A DNA stretch of 64,000 nucleotides from Suillus spraguei. Taxonomy: Eukaryota > Basidiomycota > Agaricomycetes > Boletales > Suillaceae. The position numbers and the translations under genes were made by a program. Numbering within the stretch: the stretch's first letter is position 1; each line of letters starts with the position of its first letter. The notes beneath the pieces are model-generated. The model was not told where the DNA came from and did not search any database. It saw only the letters and a program-made list of their open reading frames with translations. Below are positions 10,334 to 21,976 of the stretch, in pieces. Location of the stretch: assembly GCA_016800925.1 (NCBI GenBank), contig JABCPU010000073.1, positions 124,001-188,000 of the forward strand. The letters run 5' to 3'.

Positions 10334-12297
10334 TCAGAGGGTGTGTTGCTTCTTATAAGCCTTCAAGATTCGGGCGGAGTTCTTTAAGTTCTTTTCTGGG
10401 AGCCATTCGTTATCTCCCGATGAATATCCTTTCCAGGAAACAAGATAACGTCGGCGATTGCCGGTTCCTTTGTGAGAAAGGATTGCTTCATTTCATATTC
10501 TTCTTCTTCTTCGATGATGTCAGGTGGTGGTTCGGGGAAGTTCGGCCATGTACGTCCATTTCGCTATAGGACGATAAGACAGAAGCGTGGAATGTGGGGT
10601 GGATCTTCCATTGCGGGGGAGTTTTAGTGTGAACGTGATGGGAGATAAGACATTGATATCGGGAAAGGTCCATATCGTTAGGCGCAAGTTTTCTTGATGG
10701 AAGTTTAGTCGAAGATTAGTGGCAGATAGCCAAACCTTATCTCCGATCTTCCATGGGGTGTACTTATCTCCTCGGGATCGTTCAGCCATCATTTGCATTG
10801 CAATATTGTGGCAAGCGATTGCTTCTTCTCTTATCTTCTGCAGTGATCGTACTCGATCTTCTGCTGCGGGGACGGATGAATCAGGGATCAGGTGAGGAAT
10901 AGCGCGTGGTTCATATCCCATCATTAAGTAGAAGGGTGATGCATTCCTTGCATCGTGTTTTCGGTGGTTGTGGACGAATTCAGCGATTGGTAGGTGTTCT
11001 ACCCAATCTTCGGGTTGTTATGGCAGTAGATGCGGAGGTATGTTTCAAGTTCTTGATTTAGCCTTTCAGTTTGACCATCAGTCTGTGGGTGATAAGCCGT
11101 GGATGGAGCGATGACGTAATCGAGAAGTCGGGCAAGTTCCTTTGAGAAGCGAGATAGGAATTGCGGGCCTCGATCTGAAATAACTTTGTCATGGAGTCCA
11201 AATCGTCGGTAGACATGTTTCAAAAATAGCTTAGCAATGCCTTCGGAAGTGATGGTTTTCAGACAAGGGTAATAATTACCCCCTTCATAAGGCCATGGTC
11301 TACCACGACCATGATACTGTCAAAGCCTCCAGAGACGGGAGGTCAGTGATAAGGTCGACAGAGACCTGAGAGAATGGACGAGTAGCCGAGGAGGGAATAG
11401 GCGCGAGCGGGGGTCTAATAGGATGTGTATCCGCTTTCATTTGCTGACAAAGGGCGCAACCCTCAACATATTGCCGAATATAAGAGCCCATTGCAGGCCA
11501 CCAGGCTTCTCGTTTACGAGTTCTTCTGTTTTGAATCTACCGGGGTGACCCGCGGTAGGATGATCATGATACCGTTTCAGGATATCGGAGCGATGCACCG
11601 GAGGGATATAGGCGCGGTTTCTAAAATAGAGGACGTTCTCCTCAATCTTCCAATCAGAGAGTGCCGATTTCATGGGAGGCAGGCACACGCCATCAAGGGC
11701 ATCAGACGCCGTTTTGAAGACAGGGTCGTCGAGGGGGTCGGAGGATGACAGTACATCCTTCAAGTCGGTGTCAATAAGACGAACGAATAGAGCATCAGGG
11801 AGGAGAGTTTGGTCCTCGTTATCATCTTTGCCAGAGTCATAATCAGGCCGGCGGGATAGTGCATCAGGTACTGCTAATTTAGTACCTGCAACGTGATGCA
11901 GTTCGATGTCATAAACAGACAAAATCAATTGCCAACGTGCTTGGCGACGGGTAAGCTTCTGTGCACTTCTAAAGTACAGAAGGTTCTTATGGTCGGTAAA
12001 TACCAGGACGGGGTGTGGGTTTCCTTCGAGATAATGACGCCATTCATTCAATGCCCGGATCACGGCAAGGAGTTCCCGATCAAAGATCTGGTAATTGCGT
12101 TCTGCAGGGTTCAAAGACTGTGAGAGGTATGCACATGGGTGATAAACACCATTCTCATCAGTCTGCAGGAGTACTCCGCCAGTTGCTACAAGCGAAGCGT
12201 CGGTAGCAATGGCAAATTGCCGGGAAGGATCAGGGTTATGGAGTACCGGTTGGGAGGTGAAGCATCGTTTCAATTCTTCGAAGGTGTCCATACATTC
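10334..12297 (-). pseudogene. element 1 pol, 3' block (RNase H, integrase, chromodomain)
   Basis: On the - strand from 12297: RNase H (FAIATDASLVATGGVLL, then [10 protein letters not shown]), the integrase zinc region (HRSDILKRYHDH ... CALCQQMKADTH), the integrase core (VSVDLITDLP; a later [13 protein letters not shown]; then [19 protein letters not shown]) and a C-terminal chromodomain ending at a TGA at 10334. Several frame changes occur (near 11500, 11300, 11000 and 10600), so no single protein is made as read. The upstream part of pol is at 19876-21976, beyond the inserted element 2. Confidence 0.88.
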
Positions 12298-12771
12298 TGT
12301 TACAATCGTACGTGCCCCTATTCATTTTCTTACCTCAGTTACCGTGTATATTACATAACATGACTCTGACTCATATGCTCAACGCATCTGTACTATAGTG
12401 GCCTTCCTTCTTTGGATACGCACATACATTCTCACACCCTTCTTGGTCTGTGCGCACATATTGGCCTATTTAAGCACAGTGTACTTGTAGTAGATTCCCT
12501 ACTTTAATCTTACTGGGTTTTACCTGGAATCTCCTCGCTTAGGTCTCCAACCTAAGTCGTCTTGAATCGTCTCTAAGTCTAAGCACTCCTTAGCCTTAGT
12601 CTCTATTCTCGCGGATACCTCTTAGACTTGTCTTTGAGGCTGAACCTTTGATCGTACTCGGAACGCGTTCCTTGTACTTTCACCTTGTTCTCTTTTGAAC
12701 ATTGTAAGAACTCCCAGCAGACCGTCTGTGTCTTTTCACTGTCGCTGGTGACGCCACCCCAGTTCGTAACA
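12298..12771 (+). repeat. 5' LTR of element 2, with TATA box and predicted transcript start
   Basis: 474 bp, TGTTACAATCG to CAGTTCGTAACA. A TATA-like TATTTAAG is at 12467-12474, and 34 bp after its start lies ACTTTAATCTT (12501-12511), complementary to the primer site just after the LTR. The R region is therefore predicted to start at about 12501. Confidence 0.93.
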
Positions 12772-12772
12772 A

Positions 12773-12783
12773 AAGATTAAAGT
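12773..12783 (+). promoter_or_regulatory. self-complementary primer binding site of element 2
   Basis: AAGATTAAAGT begins one base after the 5' LTR. It is the exact reverse complement of ACTTTAATCTT at 12501-12511, the predicted 5' end of the transcript. No tRNA 3' end was recognised by eye. The arrangement is that of Tf1-type self-primed retrotransposons. Confidence 0.75.
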
Positions 12784-12968
12784 CTTTTTGATCGTCGACT
12801 ATCCAGTCTTCGACCCTGAACCCTGATCGCTTAGATCAGCAGACTAGCGTACGCGTACGCTGAGCAGATTGTCAAGAGAAGCCCTCTGACAGAAGAAAGC
12901 CCTAACGGACAGCAAGACAGCGCGTGTAGGCACCGAGAAAGTATAACTCACCAGAAGAATCATCAACC

Positions 12969-13798
12969 ATGTCGACCAAAGAATTCGAATACAAGATCGG
13001 TCAACCGATTGGTTTTGATGGAGATCGTGATAACTCTCGCGAGTTTATCCAGTCGTGCAACTTGCACTTTGACATCAATGAAAAGCTTTACACCACCGAC
13101 AAGCAGAAGATCATCTACATAACATCCTTCATGACCGAGAAGAATGCCAAATCTTGGAAGGAACAATTCCTTGAACACGCCCAATCTACCGACACTTCGG
13201 GACAAAAAGTTGGTTATGGGACGATGGTGGATTTTATGAAGAGCTTCAAAGAAGCATTCGAACCAGTGGATACCAGAATGACCGCGCTTACACGCCTTAG
13301 AGATCTCAAGCAAGGAACTGGAGATCTTCATACCTATGTCGCCGACTTTGAGGCACTTGCAGCCAAGGCTCATATCACCGATAACGCGACGAAGATCCAG
13401 TTCTTCCAAGATGGTCTTAATTGGGGTATCCTCACAAAGCTTTTCAATACAGGAGATGTCTCCGAGATATTCAGAGATGTTGTGTTGCAATGCGTTGCTA
13501 TTGACAACGCCCATCATCGGCTTAATGCCATGAGGACACGTCATATTCCACAACAGAAGAAGAAGAACTACGGGAATGCACGGTATATTCCGAACCGTGA
13601 TTCCAATGCAATGGTCGTAGATCGAATCTCCGACATGGAAAGATCCGAATGCATGAAGAAAGGCAATGCTTCGGATGCAGAAAGACAGGACACCGCATCC
13701 ATAATTGTCCTGACAGAAAGAAGAAGACCCCGCTCCGACAAACCGAAGTCAAAGGGAAGAAGAAGATGAAGAAACCGTGAGACGGATTGTGAGGATTT
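12969..13798 (+). pseudogene. element 2 gag (frameshifted)
   Basis: ATG 12969 starts MSTKEFEYKIGQPIGFDGD, a retrotransposon capsid-like Gag with the helical body shared with element 1. The frame shifts near 13665, where the zinc knuckle should be (element 1 reads CFGCRKTGHRIHNC), so the nucleocapsid part is lost in frame. The true end aligns with GAGGATTTTTGA near 13790. Confidence 0.85.
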
Positions 13799-16700
13799 TT
13801 GATTGGAGAAACAAAGACTCGACGTATGTTTCTCCCAATGTAATACTAAGACTTGTACGCGCTGTAGGTGAAAGAAAAGAACTTCGTTCCCATCACCCTC
13901 CACTCGCGTACTCGTTTGAAATCCGTCGACACACGCTGTTATCGATTCAGGAGCAGCAGGAACATTCATCTCAGAAGAGTTTGTGAAACTCCATCAAATC
14001 ACACGACGAAAACTCAAGGAACCATTTCGAGTTACAACGGCAGATGGAACTCTCATAAAAGGAGGACCAATCACGCATTACTGCCTCCTAGTGGTCAAGA
14101 TTGACGATCGAACCATGTATGGAAAATTCAATATCACCAAACTAGGAAGGAGAGATCAAATCCTCCTTGGAATTCCTTGGTTACGAGCAATGAACCCAAT
14201 TATAGATTGGGCTGCTGAAACGCTTGTCCTTCACGGACAGAGAAATCAGACGAAATCGAAATCGATCTGGACGAAGATCGGAAGAAGAACGGGTTGCCTC
14301 AACTTTTCAATCATCTAGTGGCAACATTCCCGTCTTCCGAAACCTAGTATCGCATCTCCTATTGAGATCCCTGAAGACTCAGAACCAGAAGTACGAATGC
14401 CACGTACTACGAACCACTCCACGCGTACAACTGCCGCGAGCAGTGTCACCGATCCCTCGTGCAGAGAAGCGCAAGAATGAATCTGAACCCGAGCATCGGG
14501 CCGGACAAGAACCTATTGAGCAACGGCCAATAGAAGAACAGAAGCAAGGAAAAAGGAAACCGGAAGAAGACTCCCAGGACGAAACACCAACGTACCGAAA
14601 CTATCCAAGTTCTTCGTTCCCCCGAAAACTCTTTCAGCTTCAATTGAAGAAATCCCCGATAAAGAAGAACCCGTGCCCTCGTTGATCCCAACTGAGGATG
14701 ATGACCAATTTGACACCATGACGACGTCTGGCATGCACCAGAAGTCGCGAAATTTCCTCTTATGAACTAGGAGAAGGAGAATTTCTTGTGGAGTATGATA
14801 CCGACGGGATTAGCATGAGGATCATAGAAGAAGTATCCATGGATACACCCTTACACGTGATGGAACTTCTCAACTTGAACAATCCCTCCCTACTCCATTC
14901 CACTTCCTCCTCCGAAATATAGTAACAAAGCTCAGGAATTCGCTACGGACGAGAAGGAAAAGAAAAAGAAATCCTTCGAAGAATTGGTCCCGGATTATTT
15001 GCACGACTTCGCAGACGTCTTTGCTAAAGACGGATTGAACAAACTACCCCCCGAACGCCCTGGTATCGATCATCGGATCGACACCAAACCCGGTTTTATT
15101 CCTCGTACGTCTAAGGTCTACCCGCTATCGGAAAAAGAACGCGCTGCTGTCAAAACGTTTATGATGAAAACGTTGCGAAAGGCTTTATCTCGGAATCGAA
15201 GTCACCTCAAGCAGTGGCTTCTTCTTTGTGGGAAAGAAGAGTGGAGAACTGCGTCCCTGTCAAGATTATCGCTACATCAATGATTGGACAGTCAAGAACG
15301 CATACCCCTCCCACTCCCATTTCCCTTGTCGCACGCCTTCATAACGCACAGTTCTTTACGAAAATGGATATCGGTCCGGTTATAACAACATTCGCATCCA
15401 TCCTGATGATAGGTGGAAAGCTGCTTTTACCACGGAATTTGGCCTCTTTGAACCGAACGTCATGTTCTTCGGCCTCTGCAATTCCCCAGCAACTTTTCAA
15501 GCATACATGAATCGCACCTTTCAACAAGAAATCAATGAAGGATGGATGGTTATCTATATGGACGATATCCTGATTTTCTCTACGACAATGGCAGAACACC
15601 GTGAACGGACCAGACGAGTTTTGATGAAATAAGAAAAGAACACTGTTCTTGAAACCGGAGAAATGCACCTTCGATGCAGAAGAAGTGGAATACCTCGGAA
15701 TGATAATTCGCCCCGGACAAGTTGCTATGGACACCGCCAAAACCAAGGGAATCTCCGAATGGCCAATCCCGAAATCTGTAAAAGATGTTCGGTCATTCCT
15801 CGGTTTTTGCAACTTCTACCGCACGTTCATTTCACACTATTCTGACATCGCCAGACCCCTTATCGATTTGACAAAGAAAGATAAGGCCTTTGAATGGTCA
15901 ACTGAATGTATGGACACCTTCGAAGAATTGAAACGACGCTTTACTTCCCAACCAGTACTCCGTAACCCTGATCCCTCCCGACAATTTGCCATTGCTACCG
16001 ACGCTTCGCTTGTAGCAACTGGCGGAGTTCTCCTGCAGACTGATGAGAATGGTGTTTATCACCCTTGGCATACCTCTCACAGTCTTTGAACCCCGCAGAA
16101 CGCAATTACCAGATCTTTGATCGGGAACTCCTTGCCGTGATCCGGGCATTGAACGAATGGCGTCATTATCTCGAAGGAAACCCACACCCCGTCCTGGTAT
16201 TCACCGACCATAAGAACCTTCTGTACTTTAGAAGTGCACAGAAGCTCACCCGTCGCCAAGCACGTTGGCAATTGATTTTGTCTATTTACGACATCGAACT
16301 GCATCACGTTGCAGGTACTAAATTAGCAGTACCTGATGCACTATCCCGCCGCCTGATTATGACTCTGGCAAAGACGATAACGAGGACCAGACCCTCCTCC
16401 CTGACGCTCTATTCGTTCGTCTTATTGACACTGACTTGAAGGATGTGCTATCATCCTCCGACCCCCTCGACGACCCTGTCTTCAAGACGGCGTCTGATGC
16501 CCTTGATGGCGTGTGCCTCCCCCATGAAATCGGCACTCTCTGATTGGAAGATTGAGGAGAACGTCCTCTATTTTAAGAATCGCGCTTATATTCCACCGGC
16601 GCATCGCTCCGATATCCTGAAAAGGTATCATGATCATCCTACCGCGGGACACCCCGGTAGATTCAAAACTGAAGAACTCGTCAAACGGGAAGCTTGGTGG

Positions 16701-17866
16701 CCTGCAATGGGCTCTTATATTCGGAAATACGTCGAGGGTTGCGCCCTTTGTCAGCAAATGAAAGCGGATACTCATCCCGTTCGACCTCCGCTCGCGCCTA
16801 TTCCTTCATCGGCTGTTCGCCCGTTCTCCCAGGTCTCTGTTGATCTTATCACTGACCTCCCCGTCTCTGGAGGCTTTGACAGTATCATGGTCGTGGTAGA
16901 CCATGGCCTTACGAAGGGGGTAATTATTATCCCTTGTTTGAAAACTATCACGTCAGAAGGTGTGGCCAAGCTATTTTTAAAACATGTTTACCGACGATTT
17001 GGACTCCATGACAAAGTTATCTCGGATCGAGGACCGCAATTCCTATCTCGCTTCTCAAAGGAACTTGCCCGACTTCTCGACTACGTCATCGCTCCATCCA
17101 CGGCTTATCACCCGCAGACTGATGGTCAAACGAAAGGCTCAATCAAGAACTTGAAACATACCTTCGCATTTATTGCCGTAACAACCCTGAAGATTGGGTA
17201 GAACATCTACCAATCGCCGAATTCGTCCACAACCACCGAAAACACGATGCAAGAATGCATCACCCTTCTATTTGATGATGGGATACGAACCACGTGCCAT
17301 TCCCCACTTATTCCCGATTCATCCGTCCCCGCAGCAGAAGATCGAGTACGATCTCTGCAGAAGATAAGAGAAGAAGCAATCGCCTGTCACAACATTGCAA
17401 TGCAACAATGGCCGAACGATCCCGAGGAGATAAGTACATCCATGGAAGATCGGAGATAAGGTTTGGCTATCCGCCGCTAATCTTAGACTTAAACTCCCAT
17501 CAAGAAATTGGCACCGAAACGATACGGACCTTTCCCGATCATCGATGTCTTATCTCCCATCACGTTCACACTCAAGCTTCCACCGCAGTGGAAGATTCAC
17601 CCCACGTTCCATGCTTCTGTCTTATCATCCTATAGCGAAACAGACGTACACGGACCGAATTTCCCTGAACCACCCCCTGATATCATCGAAGAAGAAGAAG
17701 AATATGAAATCGAAGCGATCCTTTCTCACAAAGGAACCGGCAATCGCCGACGTTATCTTGTTTCTGGAAAGGATATCATCGGGAGATAACGAATGGCTCC
17801 CAGAAAAGAACTTGAAGAACTCCGCTCGAATCCTAAATGCTTATAAGAAGCAACACGCCCTCTGAT
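13799..17866 (+). pseudogene. element 2 pol (protease, RT, RNase H, integrase, chromodomain; frameshifted)
   Basis: In order: a protease region (about 13900-14320, broken), a Pro/Glu-rich linker, RT from about 14984 ([14 protein letters not shown] near 15555), RNase H (from about 15950, FAIATDASLVATGG), the integrase zinc region (about 16600-16770), the integrase core (about 16830-17160, with ERLNQELE damaged) and a chromodomain ([18 protein letters not shown], then [20 protein letters not shown]). At least eight frame changes or indels separate blocks that align well to element 1, so no full polyprotein can be made as read. Confidence 0.87.
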
Positions 17867-17916
17867 ATTCCCAGTCAATCAACTCGCATTAGCACCTGAT
17901 TAACTACCACCCCGAA

Positions 17917-19370
17917 ATGTCTTTCCCCACTGCCTACATTACACCCGTCGTCGCTGCCACCAATGACTCCGACTCTGAAACTGAACGATATGGAACCCTT
18001 ACCGCGAAATTGATAACTCCTCTTACATTGAAGCCGCCATTCTCTGCGAGGGACATGCCCTCGAAATCGAAAGAATCCTTACTGAAAGAGGCGCCTTCCC
18101 TGCCCTCTCATCGTCAACATCATTCGTACTGCAGCCCTCATTGAAGCCACTGCCAAAGAAACAACGGAAATTACTCTCGTCACCGCTTCCTTCATCTTCA
18201 AAAACGCATTCGTGCTTACGCTATGTTGCTGCTTCCCGATTCCTTTAAGAATGATGTTGAAGAAGCTATTCACATCATTGCCGAACGTCGAGCAGGTGTT
18301 GCTCGACCTCCCTCTCCGCAAAGAGATACGCCACTTCCTATCCCAGCACCCGCTTCTTCGCGCATCTATTCTAATCTTGATGCCTTTACTGGCTATACAC
18401 TGCTGTGCAAGAAATTGGGCAATTCACCAACACAGTTGTCGACACCATCCAGCAATCAGTCGCTGAGACCAGAGCGGCCAGAAACTAGTAGAAGAAGCCA
18501 TCGTTGACTTACAACAAACACAAGATGATCTTGCTCTCCCAGAACCCATCCCCGATAGAACAATCAGTTCATCACCCCCATTACAGCACCCATGACATCC
18601 AGCATGGCTATATGAACCTGCACAGAGGAACAGTTTGAGGCCGCTAAACTATTAGGTATCTCCGCCACTGAGTTGGTAACACTCGGTCCTCGACTTCGCG
18701 ACCTTCATATCCACCCCCCTATGCTATTCCATCATCATTCGGTCCAATGGATCCTGTCTCGCCAGTCTTAGTAAAAGATTTTGGCATAACTTCCTCGTCA
18801 TCCTCCAATGAACTTCTTGCGGCTGCTGAACGAGCAGTTACCCCGACCTCCCTACATCGGCATACACGTTATCCACCACCCAACAAGCGCAGCTCAAGCG
18901 AGCTAATACTCTTGCCTTAAAACGTATGAGGAAGAATAAAGGGAAGAAGCGCGCCAGATCCACCAGTCCTACACCTATTATCTCTCCATCTCCTTGCGCG
19001 CAGTTCATTCCAACCCGATGAAAATATGAAGTGCCGAATCTGTGGCTTACTAGGACATCGTCAAAAGAATTGCGCGGAGTATCAGTGCAGAGTTTGCAGT
19101 ATTGGTCGCCGACGCATTTGTCCCTCTACTGCCCCACCGTGTTGGGCCCCCTCCATTCGAGTTAACTTGGAAAGACGAGGGATTTATGACGCACTTCGCA
19201 CCTGGGAGAAACAACTTGACGATGAACGTATTCAGAGAGAAAAGAAGAAGGATTCTAAGCGTTGCGCTGGTCTTGAAGAAGCCAAGTATATGATGAGTGG
19301 ATCGTTGCTGATGAAGACTACGAGTTTAGCGATGACCCCATTTACTATGCGAATCAAAGTGAGTAAAGTC
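17917..19370 (+). pseudogene. element 2 third ORF (frameshifted)
   Basis: It aligns with the 506-aa third ORF of element 1. The start used there is lost (ATT instead of ATG right after the pol stop), but the internal MSFPTAYITPVVAATND start is kept at 17917. Frameshifts near 18005, 18100, 18400 and 18500-19100 break it. The first zinc knuckle (CRICGLLGHRQKNC) is intact near 19030-19075; the second is out of frame. Confidence 0.85.
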
Positions 19371-19383
19371 GGTGACTTTACGT

Positions 19384-19398
19384 GTAAAAAGGGGGTAA
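19384..19398 (+). promoter_or_regulatory. polypurine tract of element 2
   Basis: GTAAAAAGGGGGTAA directly precedes the 3' LTR at 19399, as in elements 1 and 3. Confidence 0.75.
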
Positions 19399-19870
19399 TG
19401 TTACAATCGTACGTGCCCCTATTCATTTTCTTACCTCAGTTACCGTGTATATTACATAACATGACTCTGACTCATATGCTCAACGCATCTGTACTATAGT
19501 GGCCTTCCTTCTTTGGATACGCACATACATTCTCACACCTTCTTGGTCTGTGCGCACATATTGGCTTATTTAAGCACAGTGTACTTGTAGTAAATTCCCT
19601 ACTTTAATCTTACTGGGTTTTACCTGGAATCTCCTCGCTTAGGTCTCCAACCTAAGTCGTCTTGAATCGTCTCTAAGTCTAAGCACTCCTTAGCCTTAGT
19701 CTCTATTCTCGCGGATACCTCTTAGACTTGTCTTTGAGGCTGAACCTTTGATTGTACTCGGAACGCGTTCCTTGTACTTTCACCTTGTTCTCTTTTGAAC
19801 ATTGCAAGAACTCCCAGCAGACCGTCTGTGTCTTTTCACTGTGCTGGTGACGCCACCCCAGTTCGTAACA
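19399..19870 (+). repeat. 3' LTR of element 2
   Basis: 472 bp, TGTTACAATCG to CAGTTCGTAACA. It is nearly identical to 12298-12771, and ACTTTAATCTT is again present at 19601-19611. Confidence 0.94.
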
Positions 19871-19875
19871 CATTC

Positions 19876-21976
19876 GGTTGACCATTCAAGGCCTTATCTT
19901 TTTTGTCATCGATAGGGTCTACGATGTCAGAATAGTGGGAAATGAACATGCGTAGAAGTTGCAAAAACGAGGAATGACGAACGTCTTTACAGATGTTGGG
20001 TTGGCCATTGGAGATTCCTTGGTCTTGGGGGTACATTGTCCGAATTATCATTCCGAGGTATTCCACTTCTTCTGCATCGAAGGTGCATTTCTCCGGTTTC
20101 AAAACAATGTTCTTTTCGTATTTTCATCAAAATCCGTTGTGTTCGTTCACGGTGTTCTGCCATAGTTGTAGAGAAAATCAGGATATCGTCCATATAGATG
20201 ACCATCCATCCTTCATTGATTTCTTGTTGAAAGGTGCGATTCATGTACGCTTGGAAGGTTGCTGGTGAATTACAAAGGCCAAAGAACATGACGTTCGGTT
20301 TGAAGAGGCCGAATTCCGTGGTAAAAGCAGCTTTCCACCTATCGTCTGGATGGATGCGAATATTGTTATAGCCGGACCGGATATCCATTTTCGTAAAGAA
20401 CTGTGCATTATGAAGGCGTGCGACAAGGGAAATAGGAAGCGGAAGCGGGTATGCGTTCTTGACTGTCCAATCATTGATGTAGCGATAATCTTGACAGGGA
20501 CGCAGTTCTCCGCTCTTTTTTCCCACAAAGAAGAAGCCACTAGCTTGAGGTGACTTCGATTCTGAGATAAAACCTTTCGCAACGTTTTCATCGATGAACG
20601 TTTTGACAGCAGCGCGTTCTTTTTCTGATAGCGGGTAAACCTTAGATGTTCGAGGAATAAAACCGGGTTTGGTGTCGATCCGATGATCGATACCAGGGCG
20701 TTCGGGGGGTAGTTTGTTCAGTCTGTCTTTAGCAAAGACGTCTGCGAAGTCGTGCAAGTAATCCGGAACCAATTCTTCAAGGATTTCTTTTTCTTTTCTT
20801 CTCATCCGTGGCGAATTCCTGGGCTTTGTTACTATATTTCGGAGGAGGGAGAGGAATTGTGGAGTAGCTGGAGGATTGTTCGAGGTGAGAAGTTCCATCA
20901 TGTGTCAAGGGTGTATCCATGGATACTTCTTCTATAATCCTCATGCTAGTTCCATCGGTATCGTATTCCACGAGAAATTCTCCATCTCCTAATTCATAAG
21001 AGGAAACTTCGCGTACTTCTGGCGCATGCCAGACGTCATTCATGGTATCGAATTGGTCATCATCCTCGGTTGGGATCAATGAGGGCACGGGTTCTTCGTC
21101 ATTGGGTATTTCTTCAATAGAAGCTGAAAGGGTTTTCGGGGGAACAAAGAATTTGGATAACTTCGGTACGTTGGTGCTTCGTCCTGGGAGTTCTTCTTCC
21201 GGTTTCCTTTTTCCTTGCTTCTGATCTTCTATTGGCCGTTGCTCAATGGGTTCTTGTCCGACCCGATACTTGGGTTCGGATTCATTCTTGCGCTTTTCTG
21301 CGCGAGGGATCGGTGACACTGCTCGCGGCAATTGTACACGTGGAGTGGGTTCTGTAGTACGTGGTATCCGTACTTCTGGTTCTTGGTGTTCTGGAACATC
21401 AATAGGAGAAACGATGAATGGTTTCGGAAGACGGGAGTGTCGCCATTTGGTGTGATGATTGAAGAGTTGGGGCAACCCGCTCTTCTTCCAATCCATATCT
21501 AGATCAATTTCGATTTCATCAGATTTATCCGTCTGCGGAAGGATAAGTGTTTCAGCAGCCCAATCTATAAATGGGTTCATTGCTTGTAACCATGGAATTC
21601 CAAGAAGAATTTGATCTCTTCTTCCTAATTTGGTGATGTTGAATTTTCCATACATGGTTCGGTCGTCGATTTTGACTACTAGAAGACAGTAGTGCGTAAT
21701 TGGTCCTCCTTTTATGAGAGTTCCATCTGCCGTAGTAACTCGAAATGGTTCTTTGAGTTTTCGTCGTGTGATTTGATGGAGTTTCACAAACTCCTCTGAG
21801 ATGAATGTGCCTGCTGCTCCTGAATCGATAACAGCGGTGGTGTCGACGGATTTCAAGCGAGTACGCGAGTGAAGGGTGATGGGGACACGAAGTTCTTTTC
21901 TTTCACCTACAGCGCGTACAAGTCTTAGTAATACATTGGGAGAAACATACGTCGAGTCTTTGTTTCTCCAAGTCAA
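19876..21976 (-). pseudogene. element 1 pol, 5' block (protease, linker, RT)
   Basis: The frame opening at 21976 overlaps the gag stop by a few bases in the -1 frame. It carries a retroviral-type protease with active-site DSGA (AVIDSGAAGTFIS) and a charged linker to 20777. A second frame, 20901-19987, holds the [52 protein letters not shown] and the catalytic YMDDILIFST. Two frameshifts follow near 20100-19900. The block ends at the element 2 insertion site and continues at 12297. Confidence 0.88.

Larger units (their letters stand above)
12298..19870 (+). mobile_element. Ty3/Gypsy chromovirus element 2 (family A), nested in element 1
   Basis: A full-length copy, 7573 bp, with LTRs 12298-12771 and 19399-19870 and a perfect 5-bp target duplication CATTC (12293-12297 and 19871-19875). 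Removing it and one CATTC restores the element 1 pol reading across the junction, apart from a one-base T deletion nearby. The two LTRs differ at only six places (four substitutions, two single-base deletions), so the insertion is young, yet gag, pol and the third ORF all carry frameshifts. Confidence 0.95.
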
